Assembly (NCBI RefSeq): GCF_016865585.1
Contig: NZ_JAESND010000006.1
Location: 62,001-126,000, forward strand
Length of the DNA: 64,000 nucleotides
From: Jeongeupia naejangsanensis
GTDB taxonomy: Bacteria > Pseudomonadota > Gammaproteobacteria > Burkholderiales > Chitinibacteraceae
Direction: 5' to 3'
Position numbers and translations under genes: made by a program. The notes beneath the pieces were generated by a model. It saw nothing but the letters and a program-made list of their open reading frames with translations, was not told the origin of the DNA and did no database searches. Of the stretch, positions 1 to 8,650 are shown in pieces. How positions within the stretch are numbered: position 1 is the first letter of the stretch; each line of letters begins with the position of its first letter.

Positions 1-93
1 TCGGGTCTGGATCAGATCAACTGGCTGCAAAAGCAGGCCGGGCCGGGCAGCAACGCTGGCGGCGGAGGTCGTGGCGGTGGTGGCGGCATGTGA
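1..93 (+). CDS. C-terminal end of an unidentified protein (partial)
   Basis: The window opens inside a reading frame that stays open for 30 codons and ends in TGA. The visible peptide has a short helical stretch (LDQINWLQKQ) followed by a Gly/Arg-rich low-complexity tail ending in GGGGGM. Such tails occur on RNA-binding proteins and on many secreted or membrane proteins, so the family cannot be named from this fragment. A terminator hairpin follows about 25 nt downstream, which supports this being a real gene end. Confidence 0.5.
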   Translation, partial: SGLDQINWLQKQAGPGSNAGGGGRGGGGGM

Positions 94-117
94 CGGGGTG
101 TCGTTACTGTTGAAGAC

Positions 118-140
118 AAGGCGGCCATGTGCCGCCTTTT
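118..140 (+). terminator. Rho-independent terminator
   Basis: An 8-bp stem (AAGGCGGC / GCCGCCTT) encloses a 5-nt loop and is followed by a short T run. It closes the transcript of the truncated upstream gene before the methyltransferase. Confidence 0.8.
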
Positions 141-204
141 GCACGTCCGGCGATGCCGGTGCATCCGGTAGAATGCGGCTTTACCCTTCGTGTTGTGCCG
201 CCCG

Positions 205-1143
205 ATGAGCGACCTTTCCAGTTACAAGAACCGCCTTGCCAAGAATGCCAAGCATTGGGGCAAGTGGGCCCGCCGTCACGGCATTCAGTGCTACCGGCTG
301 TACGACCGCGACGTGCCGGAGTTTCCGGTGGTGGTCGACTGGTACGCGGGCAAGGTGCATCTGGCCGAGGTCGAAACCGGCTGGGTCCAGACCGACGAGG
401 ATCACGAAGCCTGGCTGGCGGAAATCTGGTATGCCACGGGCGAGGCGCTCGGCATTGCCGAGGATGACATTGCCATCAAGCTGCGCCGGCGCCAGAAGGG
501 CGAATCGCAGTACGAGAAAACCGGCGCAGAGGGCGACGAGTTCATCGTCGAGGAAGACGGGCTGCGTTTCATCGTCAATCTCGATGCCTATCTCGATACC
601 GGTCTGTTTCTCGACCATCGCAACACCCGAAAGCGCGTGCGCGCCGAGTCGGCCGGCAAGCGCGTGCTCAATCTGTTTTGCTACACCGGAGCGTTTTCGG
701 TCTATGCGGCGGCCGGTGGCGCGCGCGAGACGGTCTCGGTCGATCTGTCGAACACCTACTTGGCGTGGGCCAAGCGGAATCTCGCCGAAAACGGCCTCGA
801 TACCCCGGCGCATACGCAGGTCCGTGCCGATGTCCTGCAATGGCTCGGCGATGCCGAACGGGCCGGGGAGAAGTTCGACCTGATCGTCTGTGATCCGCCG
901 TCGTTCTCGAACTCGAAGAAAATGGCCGGCATTCTCGATGTGCAGCGCGACCAGCGCTATCTGGTCGAAACCGCCCTCGATCTCCTCAATCCGGGCGGTG
1001 TGCTGTATTTCTCGAACAACCTGCGGCGCTTCAAGCTCGACGAATCGCTGCTGCCCCTGTGCGAGGACATCTCGGCGCAGTCGGTGCCGGAGGATTTCCG
1101 CAACAAGCGGATCCACCAGTGCTTCCGTTTCGTGAAACGTTGA
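205..1143 (+). CDS. rlmK: 23S rRNA m7G2069 methyltransferase, RlmK-type, stand-alone
   Basis: This is a class I SAM-dependent methyltransferase matching the C-terminal half (RlmK) of the enterobacterial RlmKL fusion, which makes m7G2069 in 23S rRNA. The N-terminus (KNRLAKNAKHWGKWARR) is the typical RlmK opening. The SAM-binding core follows (VLNLFCYTGAFSVYAA) and then the catalytic-loop motif DPPSFSNSKKM. At about 312 residues it is roughly the size of one half of RlmKL; in Neisseriales and relatives the K and L activities are commonly encoded by separate genes. An in-frame GTG lies five codons upstream at 190. I prefer the ATG because homology begins immediately after it, although neither start has a strong ribosome-binding site. 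A TAGAAT -10-like box lies about 30 nt upstream. The stop overlaps or abuts the next gene. Confidence 0.85.
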   Translation: MSDLSSYKNRLAKNAKHWGKWARRHGIQCYRLYDRDVPEFPVVVDWYAGKVHLAEVETGWVQTDEDHEAWLAEIWYATGEALGIAEDDIAIKLRRRQKGESQYEKTGAEGDEFIVEEDGLRFIVNLDAYLDTGLFLDHRNTRKRVRAESAGKRVLNLFCYTGAFSVYAAAGGARETVSVDLSNTYLAWAKRNLAENGLDTPAHTQVRADVLQWLGDAERAGEKFDLIVCDPPSFSNSKKMAGILDVQRDQRYLVETALDLLNPGGVLYFSNNLRRFKLDESLLPLCEDISAQSVPEDFRNKRIHQCFRFVKR

Positions 1144-1148
1144 ACCGC

Positions 1149-2558
1149 GTGGCGAATCCCTATTACAGCGAACCGCTGGTTTTCGTCGATCTCGAAACCA
1201 CCGGTGCGACTCCGGCCAGCGACCGGATCACCGAAGTTGGCATTGTTCAGGTCGACGACGACGGCGTGCGCAGCTGGTCCAGCCTCGTCAATCCGCAACA
1301 GCCGATTCCGCCCTTCATCCAGCGGCTGACCGGGATCGACGACGCCATGGTTGCCAGCGCGCCGACGTTTGCCGAGCTGGCCGAAACGGTGCTGGCAAAG
1401 CTGCAGGGCCGGGTGTTCGTCGCCCATAACGCCCGTTTCGACTACGGCTTCCTGAAGCAGGAATTCCAGCGGCTGGGGCTGCGTTTTTCGGCGCCGGTGC
1501 TGTGCACGGTCAAGCTGTCGCGCAAGCTCTATCCGGACCAGTTCAAGCACAGCCTCGATGCGCTGGTCGCACGGCACCAGTTGGCGATCGACGGGGACCG
1601 CCACCGCGCCCTGAGCGATGCCGCGCTGCTGCCGGCCTTTCTCGACGTGGTGCTGCGCGAGCATCCGTTTGAGGCACTGCACCAGGCCATTGCCGAGCTG
1701 TTGCGCCAGCCACGCATCCCGGCCGGACTTGACCCGGCGGTGGTCGACGAGTTGCCGGAAACCGGCGGTTGCTACACCTTTTATGCCGCCGACGGTACGG
1801 TCCTGCTGGTCGGGCGCAGCCACAACATCCGCAAGCGGGTGTTGCAGCATTTCGCCGCCGATGCACGCAAACCGCGCGAGCTGGAAATGCTGGGCAGGCT
1901 GGCCCGCATCGACTGGCGCGAATCGGCCGGCGAATTCGGCGCGATGCTCGACGAGGCGAGGCTGATCCGCACCCTCAAGCCGGTCTACAACCCGCGGCCG
2001 AAGAAAAGTGCCGGCGCGTGCGTGCTGCGCCTGCGCGAGGCGTGCGATGCGGCGCTGCTGCCCGAGGTCGTCGATCTTGCCGTCTTGGGCCCTGTCGATC
2101 CGCAACGCGACTTCGTGTTCGGCCCGTTTCGCGCGCGCCGCGATGCACAACGCCTGCTCGACAAGCTGGCCGATGGCACGGGTCTGTGCCGGCAGCTGCT
2201 CGGCCTCGAGCCGCGCCCCGTCGTTGCAGCACCCTGCAGCGCCCAGCCCTTGGGCAAATGCCGGGGGGCCTGCGTGGGCCGGGAGCCGCTGGCGACGCAC
2301 AATGCCCGGCTGCTGTCGCTGCTGGCCAAGCACAGCTTTGCCGACTGGCCATACCCGGGGCCGGTGGGGCTGGCCGAAGGGCCGGCGTGGGCGCCCGAGA
2401 TCCATGTCATCGACCGCTGGTGCCATCTCGGCGTAATCCACGACGCCAGCGAGCTTGAGGCTTTGCTGGCTGCGGGGCCGGCCGAATTCGATTTCGACGG
2501 CTACAAGCTGATCCAGTTCGAACTCAAGCGCCGTGCCGGCGAGGTGCTGCGCTTCTAG
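1149..2558 (+). CDS. DnaQ-like 3'-5' exonuclease fused to a UvrC-type GIY-YIG nuclease domain
   Basis: This is a two-domain nuclease of about 469 residues. The first 170 or so residues are a DEDDh exonuclease with visible motifs FVDLETTG, HNARFDYGFLK and HRALSDA, as in the DNA polymerase III epsilon family. It is followed by a GIY-YIG domain (GCYTFY, then LLVGRSHNIRKRV) like the N-terminus of UvrC and Cho. A Cys-containing segment near residue 365 (CSAQPLGKCRGACVG) resembles the region after the UvrC nuclease domain. Such fusions are known in Proteobacteria and are presumed to act in DNA repair; the substrate is not established. The start is GTG at 1149, with a TTG at 1140 overlapping the rlmK stop as the alternative. 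It is transcribed just behind rlmK and converges on the racemase with no gap. Confidence 0.8.
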   Translation: MANPYYSEPLVFVDLETTGATPASDRITEVGIVQVDDDGVRSWSSLVNPQQPIPPFIQRLTGIDDAMVASAPTFAELAETVLAKLQGRVFVAHNARFDYGFLKQEFQRLGLRFSAPVLCTVKLSRKLYPDQFKHSLDALVARHQLAIDGDRHRALSDAALLPAFLDVVLREHPFEALHQAIAELLRQPRIPAGLDPAVVDELPETGGCYTFYAADGTVLLVGRSHNIRKRVLQHFAADARKPRELEMLGRLARIDWRESAGEFGAMLDEARLIRTLKPVYNPRPKKSAGACVLRLREACDAALLPEVVDLAVLGPVDPQRDFVFGPFRARRDAQRLLDKLADGTGLCRQLLGLEPRPVVAAPCSAQPLGKCRGACVGREPLATHNARLLSLLAKHSFADWPYPGPVGLAEGPAWAPEIHVIDRWCHLGVIHDASELEALLAAGPAEFDFDGYKLIQFELKRRAGEVLRF

Positions 2559-3251
2559 TCAGGTGCCCAGCGCCCAGTCGGCGGCGGCTTGCGCGTGGAT
2601 CAGCGCGGTATCGAACAGGGGAGCCCGGCTGTCGCCGGCGGAAACGAGCAGGCCGATTTCGGTGCAGCCGAGCACGATGGCGCTGGCGCCACGGGTCGCC
2701 AGTGCAGCCATCTCCTCGCGGTAGATCGTACGACCCGACTCGGAGAACACGCCCTTGCAGAGTTCGTCGTAAATGACCCGGTGAACGCGTTCGCGGCCGC
2801 CGGTGTCCGGGATCAGGACTTCGATGCCGTGCTCTGCGAGCCGGCCGGTGTAGAAGGCCTGCTCCATCGTGTAACGGGTGCCGAGCAGGCCGATGCAAGT
2901 GTGGCCTGCGGCGCGAAGCCGGGCTGCGGTGGCGTCAGCAATATGCAGCAGGGGCAACGATGTGGCGGCTTCGACGTCGGCGGCGACCTTGTGCATGGTA
3001 TTGGCACCGATCAGCACGACATCGGCGCCGGCGGCGGCCAGCCTCCGGGCCGACGCGGCGAGCAAGGCACCAGCCGCCTCCCAGTCCCCGCGCTCCTGCA
3101 GCGGCACCAGTTCGGCGAAATCGATCGAGTCGACAACGATGCGCGCGCTGTGCATGCCGCCGAGGCGTCGGGCGACGCGACGGTTGATTTCCTGGTAGTA
3201 GACGACGGTCGATTCCCAGCTCATGCCGCCGATCAGTCCGATGGTTTTCAT
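2559..3251 (-). CDS. Aspartate/glutamate racemase family protein, YgeA/RacD type
   Basis: This is a PLP-independent amino-acid racemase of 230 residues, the same length as E. coli YgeA. It has the N-terminal signature TIGLIGGMSWEST, the internal LLGTRYTMEQ and the C-terminal GCTEIGLLV with the second catalytic cysteine. The first catalytic motif reads IGANTMHK, so Ala sits where the family normally has Cys or, in YgeA, Thr. That predicts one-base chemistry, altered specificity or loss of racemization. I chose the ATG before KTIGLIGG because a GGAGA sits 7 nt upstream; further in-frame ATGs lie upstream. It is a single gene on its strand, converging on the exonuclease gene. Confidence 0.82.
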   Translation of the reverse strand: MKTIGLIGGMSWESTVVYYQEINRRVARRLGGMHSARIVVDSIDFAELVPLQERGDWEAAGALLAASARRLAAAGADVVLIGANTMHKVAADVEAATSLPLLHIADATAARLRAAGHTCIGLLGTRYTMEQAFYTGRLAEHGIEVLIPDTGGRERVHRVIYDELCKGVFSESGRTIYREEMAALATRGASAIVLGCTEIGLLVSAGDSRAPLFDTALIHAQAAADWALGT

Positions 3252-3345
3252 CGGTTTCTCCATGGATGCAGTCATTGCCTTCAGCATCGCCGATCGTGAC
3301 CGGGGCCGACAGATACACCTGATCGCCGACGATCCCGATACAAAA

Positions 3346-3370
3346 AAAACGGCTGCCAGGGCAGCCGTTT
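3346..3370 (-). terminator. Terminator of the PIG-L deacetylase gene
   Basis: A 7-bp GC stem (CGGCTGC / GCAGCCG) is flanked by a run of eight A on one side and TTT on the other. The long T run is on the minus strand, downstream of the deacetylase stop codon. Confidence 0.85.
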
Positions 3371-3394
3371 CTCAAGCAGGGCGGATGAAGCGAA

Positions 3395-4255
3395 TCAGCC
3401 CAGTAGCGCCTTGATGTCGTCACCTTCGGCCAGCGTGTATTTGGCCGGGTTGTCGAGCAATTGGCCACCGTCGAAGCGGCTGACCTTGTAGATCGTGCCG
3501 AACGAGAACGTCGGCGCAGCCGCACCCTGGCCGCCGCAGACTTCGGCGCCACGGCGAACGTTGTCGGCCATCCAGCCCGGCAGTCGCAGGTGATAGGGGT
3601 TGCGGCGTACTTCCTCGACATGGCACGCCAGCGCGGCGATCAGGTCGGCGGTATCGCTGTTGCTGGTGGCGATCAGCGCGTTCGGTGCGTCCATCTGGCG
3701 CCAGAATTCGCTTTGCGCAACGGTGCAGGCGTGGCCGGCCCGCTTGAGTGCGTCGATGACCAGGAAGTGGGTGCCGATGTGCGCCGAATGGTAGTCGTTG
3801 TCGTGCGGGAGCACACAGACGGCCGGCTGGTATTTTTCGATCAGCGCAGCAAGCACGCTGACCTTCTCGGCCCAGGCCACCGGGTCATCGTTGCGGGTCT
3901 TCGGCGATACGCCCATCAGGCCGCCGGGAATGGTTTCCTGCAGTTCCCAGCCGAGCAGCTCGCAGGCGTTCGACACTTCGACCCAGCGCTCCGGCTGACG
4001 CTTCAGGTTGGAACCCTGGGTAACGGCCACGTTGACGACGCGGAAGCCGGCTTCGCGGCCAAGTCGCAGCGGCAGGGCACCGATGATGCATTCGTCGTCC
4101 GGATGCGGCGCAAAGATCATGACGACCGGGGCGTCGGCGGCGGGCGCGGCGCGGGTGGGCAGATTCAGGCCTTCGAGCGAGCTGTACAGCGGGGCATCCT
4201 GTTTTTGCAGCAGCGCGTCATGCGCTTGAACCAGATCGTGATAGGCGTGACTCAT
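3395..4255 (-). CDS. PIG-L (LmbE-like) family zinc deacetylase
   Basis: This is a predicted zinc-dependent N-deacetylase of the LmbE/PIG-L family, 286 residues long. The zinc-binding motif APHPDDE occurs near residue 50 and the third-ligand motif HSAH near residue 170. Family members remove acetyl groups from GlcNAc-type or other acylated amino substrates; the substrate here is unknown. The start is the ATG giving MSHAYHD, with a GGAG-like site about 8 nt upstream. No signal peptide is visible, so it is probably cytoplasmic. No sugar-biosynthesis genes are adjacent, so context does not help. Confidence 0.82.
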   Translation of the reverse strand: MSHAYHDLVQAHDALLQKQDAPLYSSLEGLNLPTRAAPAADAPVVMIFAPHPDDECIIGALPLRLGREAGFRVVNVAVTQGSNLKRQPERWVEVSNACELLGWELQETIPGGLMGVSPKTRNDDPVAWAEKVSVLAALIEKYQPAVCVLPHDNDYHSAHIGTHFLVIDALKRAGHACTVAQSEFWRQMDAPNALIATSNSDTADLIAALACHVEEVRRNPYHLRLPGWMADNVRRGAEVCGGQGAAAPTFSFGTIYKVSRFDGGQLLDNPAKYTLAEGDDIKALLG

Positions 4256-4423
4256 GCGGGGCTCCGTTCGGGGGAAACAGCGTATTGTGCAAAGCCAAAA
4301 GTATAGAGGCATTGGCTGACGCGGACCAAGCCCACCGTACCCGGGCTTGTGCTGGATCAGACGAGGCCGGCTGTCGCCTGGCTGGGCAGGCCGGTTTCGC
4401 AGGCATAATGGCGCTTTGCCACT

Positions 4424-5485
4424 ATGCTGTTCGTCATGCTGCGCTATTTCCACACTTCGTTTGCCGTTACCGCGGTCGGCCTTGTACTGGCGTGGATGAT
4501 CGGCGGCTGGGTCGGGCTCTGGGTCACCTTCAATCTGGCCCTGCTCGAAACCAGCCTGTCGTTCGACAACGCCGTCGTCAACGCGTCGATCCTGAAACAC
4601 TGGGACGAGAAGTGGCGCCGCCGCTTCCTGCTCTGGGGGATGCTGATTGCCGTATTCGGCATGCGTCTGCTGTTCCCGCTGGTGATCGTCGGCGTGATCG
4701 CGCAGGCGTCGCCGCTGCCGGGGCCGATCTCGCTGTACGAATGGGCGATCAATGGCCACTGGCCCGCCAGCGACGTGCTGACGATGGCGATCATGCGCCC
4801 CGACCACTATGCCGCGACGCTGACGTCGGCGCACATCGAGGTGACCGCGTTCGGCGGTGCCTTCCTGATGATGGTGTTCTGGGCGTTCTTCCTGAACCGC
4901 GAGAAGCGCGAGCACTGGATCAAGCCGCTGGAGGCCGGGCTGGCCCACATCGGCCGGTTGAACATGGCGGCGGCGATCCTGTCGCTGGCCGTGCTGCTGG
5001 CGCTTGCGAGCGAGCTGCCCGAGCACGAGGCTTACCGCTTCCTCTCCGCCGGCCTGTGGGGCGTGGTGACCTATGCCATCGTCGAAAGTCTCGGGGCACT
5101 ATTGGGTGATGACGGCGCGGCGGCCAAGACCGGCTGGTCAGGCTTCATCTATCTAGAGCTGCTCGATGCATCGTTCTCGTTCGACGGTGTGCTCGGTGCG
5201 TTTGCGCTGACCAAGAACATCTTCCTGATCGTGATCGGGCTCGGTGTCGGCGCGATGTTCGTCCGCAGCTTCACGATCCTGCTGGTTGAGAAAGGCACGC
5301 TGTCGACGCTCCGCTATCTCGAACACGGGGCGTTCTGGGCCATCGGCTCGCTGGCTGCGGTGATGCTGCTGGCACCGCTGGTCCATGTGCCCGAGGCCAT
5401 GACCGGGGGGATCGCAGCGGTGCTGATTGTCGTTGCCGCTCTGCACTCGTGGTGGCTGAATCGCCGCGAGGCCGACCGCAAATGA
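4424..5485 (+). CDS. DUF475 family membrane protein (TerC superfamily)
   Basis: This is a polytopic inner-membrane protein of 353 residues. It carries two copies of the acidic membrane motif of the TerC/DUF475 group: ETSLSFDNAVVNA near residue 40 and LLDASFSFDGVLGAFAL near residue 245. Each is embedded in hydrophobic segments. These paired Asp-containing helices are thought to handle divalent metal ions. It faces a classical TerC protein across a shared terminator. The start ATG at 4424 has a second in-frame ATG four codons later. Confidence 0.82.
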   Translation: MLFVMLRYFHTSFAVTAVGLVLAWMIGGWVGLWVTFNLALLETSLSFDNAVVNASILKHWDEKWRRRFLLWGMLIAVFGMRLLFPLVIVGVIAQASPLPGPISLYEWAINGHWPASDVLTMAIMRPDHYAATLTSAHIEVTAFGGAFLMMVFWAFFLNREKREHWIKPLEAGLAHIGRLNMAAAILSLAVLLALASELPEHEAYRFLSAGLWGVVTYAIVESLGALLGDDGAAAKTGWSGFIYLELLDASFSFDGVLGAFALTKNIFLIVIGLGVGAMFVRSFTILLVEKGTLSTLRYLEHGAFWAIGSLAAVMLLAPLVHVPEAMTGGIAAVLIVVAALHSWWLNRREADRK

Positions 5486-5486
5486 G

Positions 5487-5511
5487 AAAACGGCCCCGAG
5501 GGGCCGTTTTT
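5487..5511. terminator. Bidirectional terminator between the two TerC-superfamily genes
   Basis: A stem CGGCCC / GGGCCG with a 4-nt loop is flanked by AAAA and TTTTT. The A/T tracts on both sides serve both convergent genes. Confidence 0.88.
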
Positions 5512-5534
5512 CATGGTGAGTCCCGAGCAGGGAA

Positions 5535-6482
5535 TCAGTGTTTCGGTAGCGGTTCGCCGCGGGTCTTGTACAGCGAGTACAGCACGCCGGCGAGCAGCAG
5601 GCCGAAGGTCACCGTCAGCGACAGCACCGACGGGATCTTCACGTTCATGTACACGAGACCGATCTTGCAGCCGATGAACACCAGCACCACGGCCAGCGCG
5701 TACTTGAGGTAGTGGAAGCGGTGCACCATCGCTGCCAGCGCGAAGTACAGCGCGCGCAGGCCGAGGATGGCGAAGATGTTCGACGTGTAGACGATGAACG
5801 GATCCTGCGTGATCGCGAAGATCGCCGGGATGCTGTCGACCGCGAACACGAGGTCGGCGGCTTCGACCATCACCAGCGCCAGGAACAGCGGTGTCGCCCA
5901 CCAGCCGGCCTTCTTGCCGATCGACTCGCCACGGACGAAGAAGTGGTTGCCCTGTAGCGTCGGCACCATGCGCAGATGACGCTTGAAGAACTTGAACATC
6001 CGGTTGTTCTCGATATCCGGGTCTTCGTCGTTGGCGAGCAGCATCTTGATGCCGGTAATGATCAGGAAGGCTCCGAACACCAGCAGGATCCAGCTGAACT
6101 GGTGGACCAGCGCCGCGCCGAGGCCGATCATGACCGCCCGCATGACGATGGCGCCGAGAATGCCCCAGAACAGCACGCGGTGCTGCAGCTCGCGCGGAAT
6201 CGCCAGACTGGTGAAGATCAGCGAGATGATGAACACGTTGTCCATCGACAGCGATTTCTCGACCAGGAAGCCGGTGAAGTAATCCATCCCGGCCTGCGGG
6301 CCCTTGAACGACCAGACCCAAGCGCCGAACAGCAGGCCTGCGCCGATGTAGAACGCCGAGAGCTTCAGGCTCTTCTTGATGCTGATTTCATTGTTGCCGC
6401 GGTTCAGGAAGCCGAGGTCGAAGGCGAGCAGCGTGAGAACCACGCCGATGAACACGCCCCAAATCCATAATTCACTGCCCAT
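5535..6482 (-). CDS. TerC family integral membrane protein (Alx-like)
   Basis: This is a 315-residue TerC/Alx-type protein with about eight predicted membrane helices. Both family motifs are intact: VEKSLSMDNVFIISLIF near residue 75 and EAADLVFAVDSIPAIFAIT near residue 210. Family members are linked to manganese export and to tellurite or alkaline-pH responses. A GGGGA ribosome-binding site precedes the ATG. The 94-bp divergent gap to tatD is too short, and lacks the motifs, for the yybP-ykoY manganese riboswitch found upstream of alx in E. coli. Confidence 0.88.
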   Translation of the reverse strand: MGSELWIWGVFIGVVLTLLAFDLGFLNRGNNEISIKKSLKLSAFYIGAGLLFGAWVWSFKGPQAGMDYFTGFLVEKSLSMDNVFIISLIFTSLAIPRELQHRVLFWGILGAIVMRAVMIGLGAALVHQFSWILLVFGAFLIITGIKMLLANDEDPDIENNRMFKFFKRHLRMVPTLQGNHFFVRGESIGKKAGWWATPLFLALVMVEAADLVFAVDSIPAIFAITQDPFIVYTSNIFAILGLRALYFALAAMVHRFHYLKYALAVVLVFIGCKIGLVYMNVKIPSVLSLTVTFGLLLAGVLYSLYKTRGEPLPKH

Positions 6483-6576
6483 ATGATCCCCATTCGGTAT
6501 GGCACTATTCTTGATGTAGTGGCCGCAGTGCGCGGCCGCCAGTTAGACACAGATAGTAAATGCTCGTGAGAGTTCC

Positions 6577-7371
6577 GTGCTGATCGATAGTCATTGTCAC
6601 CTTGATGCCCCCGAATTCGATGCCGACCGTGATCGGGTCGTTGCTGCTGCTATCGCCGCGGGGGTCGGGCAGCTGGTCGTACCGTCCGTCGGCGCCGCGA
6701 TGTTTGATGCCACGCGGCAGATGCGCGAGCGTTACGGCTGTGCCGTCGCTTACGGCCTGCACCCGATCTATGTGGCCGAACACCGTGACGAACACCTTCA
6801 GGCGCTCAGCGACCGGCTGACGCGGGAACCTGCGGTTGCAGTCGGCGAGATCGGTCTCGACTTCTATGTGCCCGGGCTGGATGCAGCAAGGCAGGTGGCA
6901 CTTTTCGAGGCCCAGCTGCGCATCGCGCGCGAGGCCGACCTGCCGGTGATCGTCCATATCCGTCGCAGCCAGGATCAGGTGCTCAAGTACCTGCGCAAGT
7001 GGCGGGTTCGCGGCGGCATTGCCCATGCCTTCAACGGCAGCGCCCAGCAGGCAGAGGCATTCCTCAAGCTGGGCTTCAAGCTCGGCTTCGGCGGCGCAAT
7101 GACCTATAGCGGATCGCAGCGCATCCGGCGACTGGCGGCCGAGTTGCCGCTCGACGGCATCGTGCTCGAAACCGACGCCCCGGACATCGCGCCGGCGTGG
7201 CTCGCCGGTCCGCCACCGGGCCGCAACGCGCCGGACCAGCTGCCGAGCATCGCAGCGGTGCTGGCCGAATTGCGCGGCCTTGATGTCGATACGGTGCAGC
7301 ACGTCTGCATGACCAATACCGAGGCGGTACTCGGGCCGCTGGGCAGGCTGCAGGCTGGACAGCCGGGCTGA
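6577..7371 (+). CDS. TatD family metal-dependent hydrolase
   Basis: This is a TIM-barrel nuclease or hydrolase of 264 residues. It begins with the metal-binding IDSHCHLD motif, has VGEIGLDFY in the middle, VIVHIRR for the next histidine, and LETDAPDIAP near the C-terminus. TatD proteins are Mg-dependent DNases; paralogues such as YjjV are less well defined, and I cannot separate these subtypes. The start is a GTG directly before LIDSHCHLD, with a GAGAG upstream. The trpS leader begins about 20 nt after the stop, so some trpS transcription may come from this gene. Confidence 0.85.
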   Translation: MLIDSHCHLDAPEFDADRDRVVAAAIAAGVGQLVVPSVGAAMFDATRQMRERYGCAVAYGLHPIYVAEHRDEHLQALSDRLTREPAVAVGEIGLDFYVPGLDAARQVALFEAQLRIAREADLPVIVHIRRSQDQVLKYLRKWRVRGGIAHAFNGSAQQAEAFLKLGFKLGFGGAMTYSGSQRIRRLAAELPLDGIVLETDAPDIAPAWLAGPPPGRNAPDQLPSIAAVLAELRGLDVDTVQHVCMTNTEAVLGPLGRLQAGQPG

Positions 7372-7391
7372 TCGCGACCAGAATGCCCTGC

Positions 7392-7448
7392 ATGTACCCG
7401 ATACCTGCAATCATCCGTCCGGCCTCGTGCCGCTGGTGGCGCCGCTGA
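7392..7448 (+). CDS. trpS leader peptide with tandem Trp codons
   Basis: This is an 18-codon reading frame encoding MYPIPAIIRPASCRWWRR, followed by TGA. Two consecutive TGG codons lie just before the first arm of a chain of mutually exclusive hairpins, the hallmark of a ribosome-sensing leader peptide. An in-frame ATG at 7383 could add three residues. No strong Shine-Dalgarno sequence is visible for either start. Trp is encoded by one rare codon, so a WW pair in an 18-residue peptide at this position is unlikely to be chance, but the peptide itself is inferred. Confidence 0.72.
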   Translation: MYPIPAIIRPASCRWWRR

Positions 7449-7513
7449 ATTAGCGGCAGGCCGCGATGTTTGCGCGAACCATGCCGCCGGACCGGGCGGC
7501 ATGTGTGTTTTTG
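7441..7513 (+). promoter_or_regulatory. Transcription attenuator upstream of trpS
   Basis: Four alternately pairing segments are visible. Segment 1 (7441-7446, GCCGCT) pairs with segment 2 (7452-7457, AGCGGC). Segment 2 (7453-7458, GCGGCA) can instead pair with segment 3 (7482-7487, TGCCGC). Segments 3 and 4 (7480-7488 and 7495-7503) form a 9-bp stem, CATGCCGCC / GGCGGCATG, followed by TGTGTTTTT. A ribosome stalled on the Trp codons would cover segment 1 and free segment 2 to form the antiterminator. One that reaches the TGA would cover segment 2 and let the terminator form. Confidence 0.75.
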
Positions 7514-7561
7514 CGGTACCGGTTCAGCGGCTCAGACCATTCCGATCAGGGAGCCCGCACG

Positions 7562-8581
<1,020 letters not shown>

Positions 8582-8601
8582 GTGCCATGGGCGCCGGAAC
8601 G

Positions 8602-8631
8602 AAAAAAGCGAGGCAGGCGCCTCGCTTTTTT
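8602..8631. terminator. Bidirectional terminator between trpS and its paralogue
   Basis: A near-perfect stem (GCGAGGC / GCCTCGC, 4-nt loop) is flanked by six A and six T. It can stop transcription from both convergent genes. Confidence 0.92.
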
Positions 8632-8650
8632 GCATGTGAAGGGCCTGCGT

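Noticed and set aside
6483-6576. Possible yybP-ykoY manganese riboswitch before the TerC gene
   Set aside because: The divergent gap is 94 bp and also holds the tatD start. The conserved riboswitch core was not seen.
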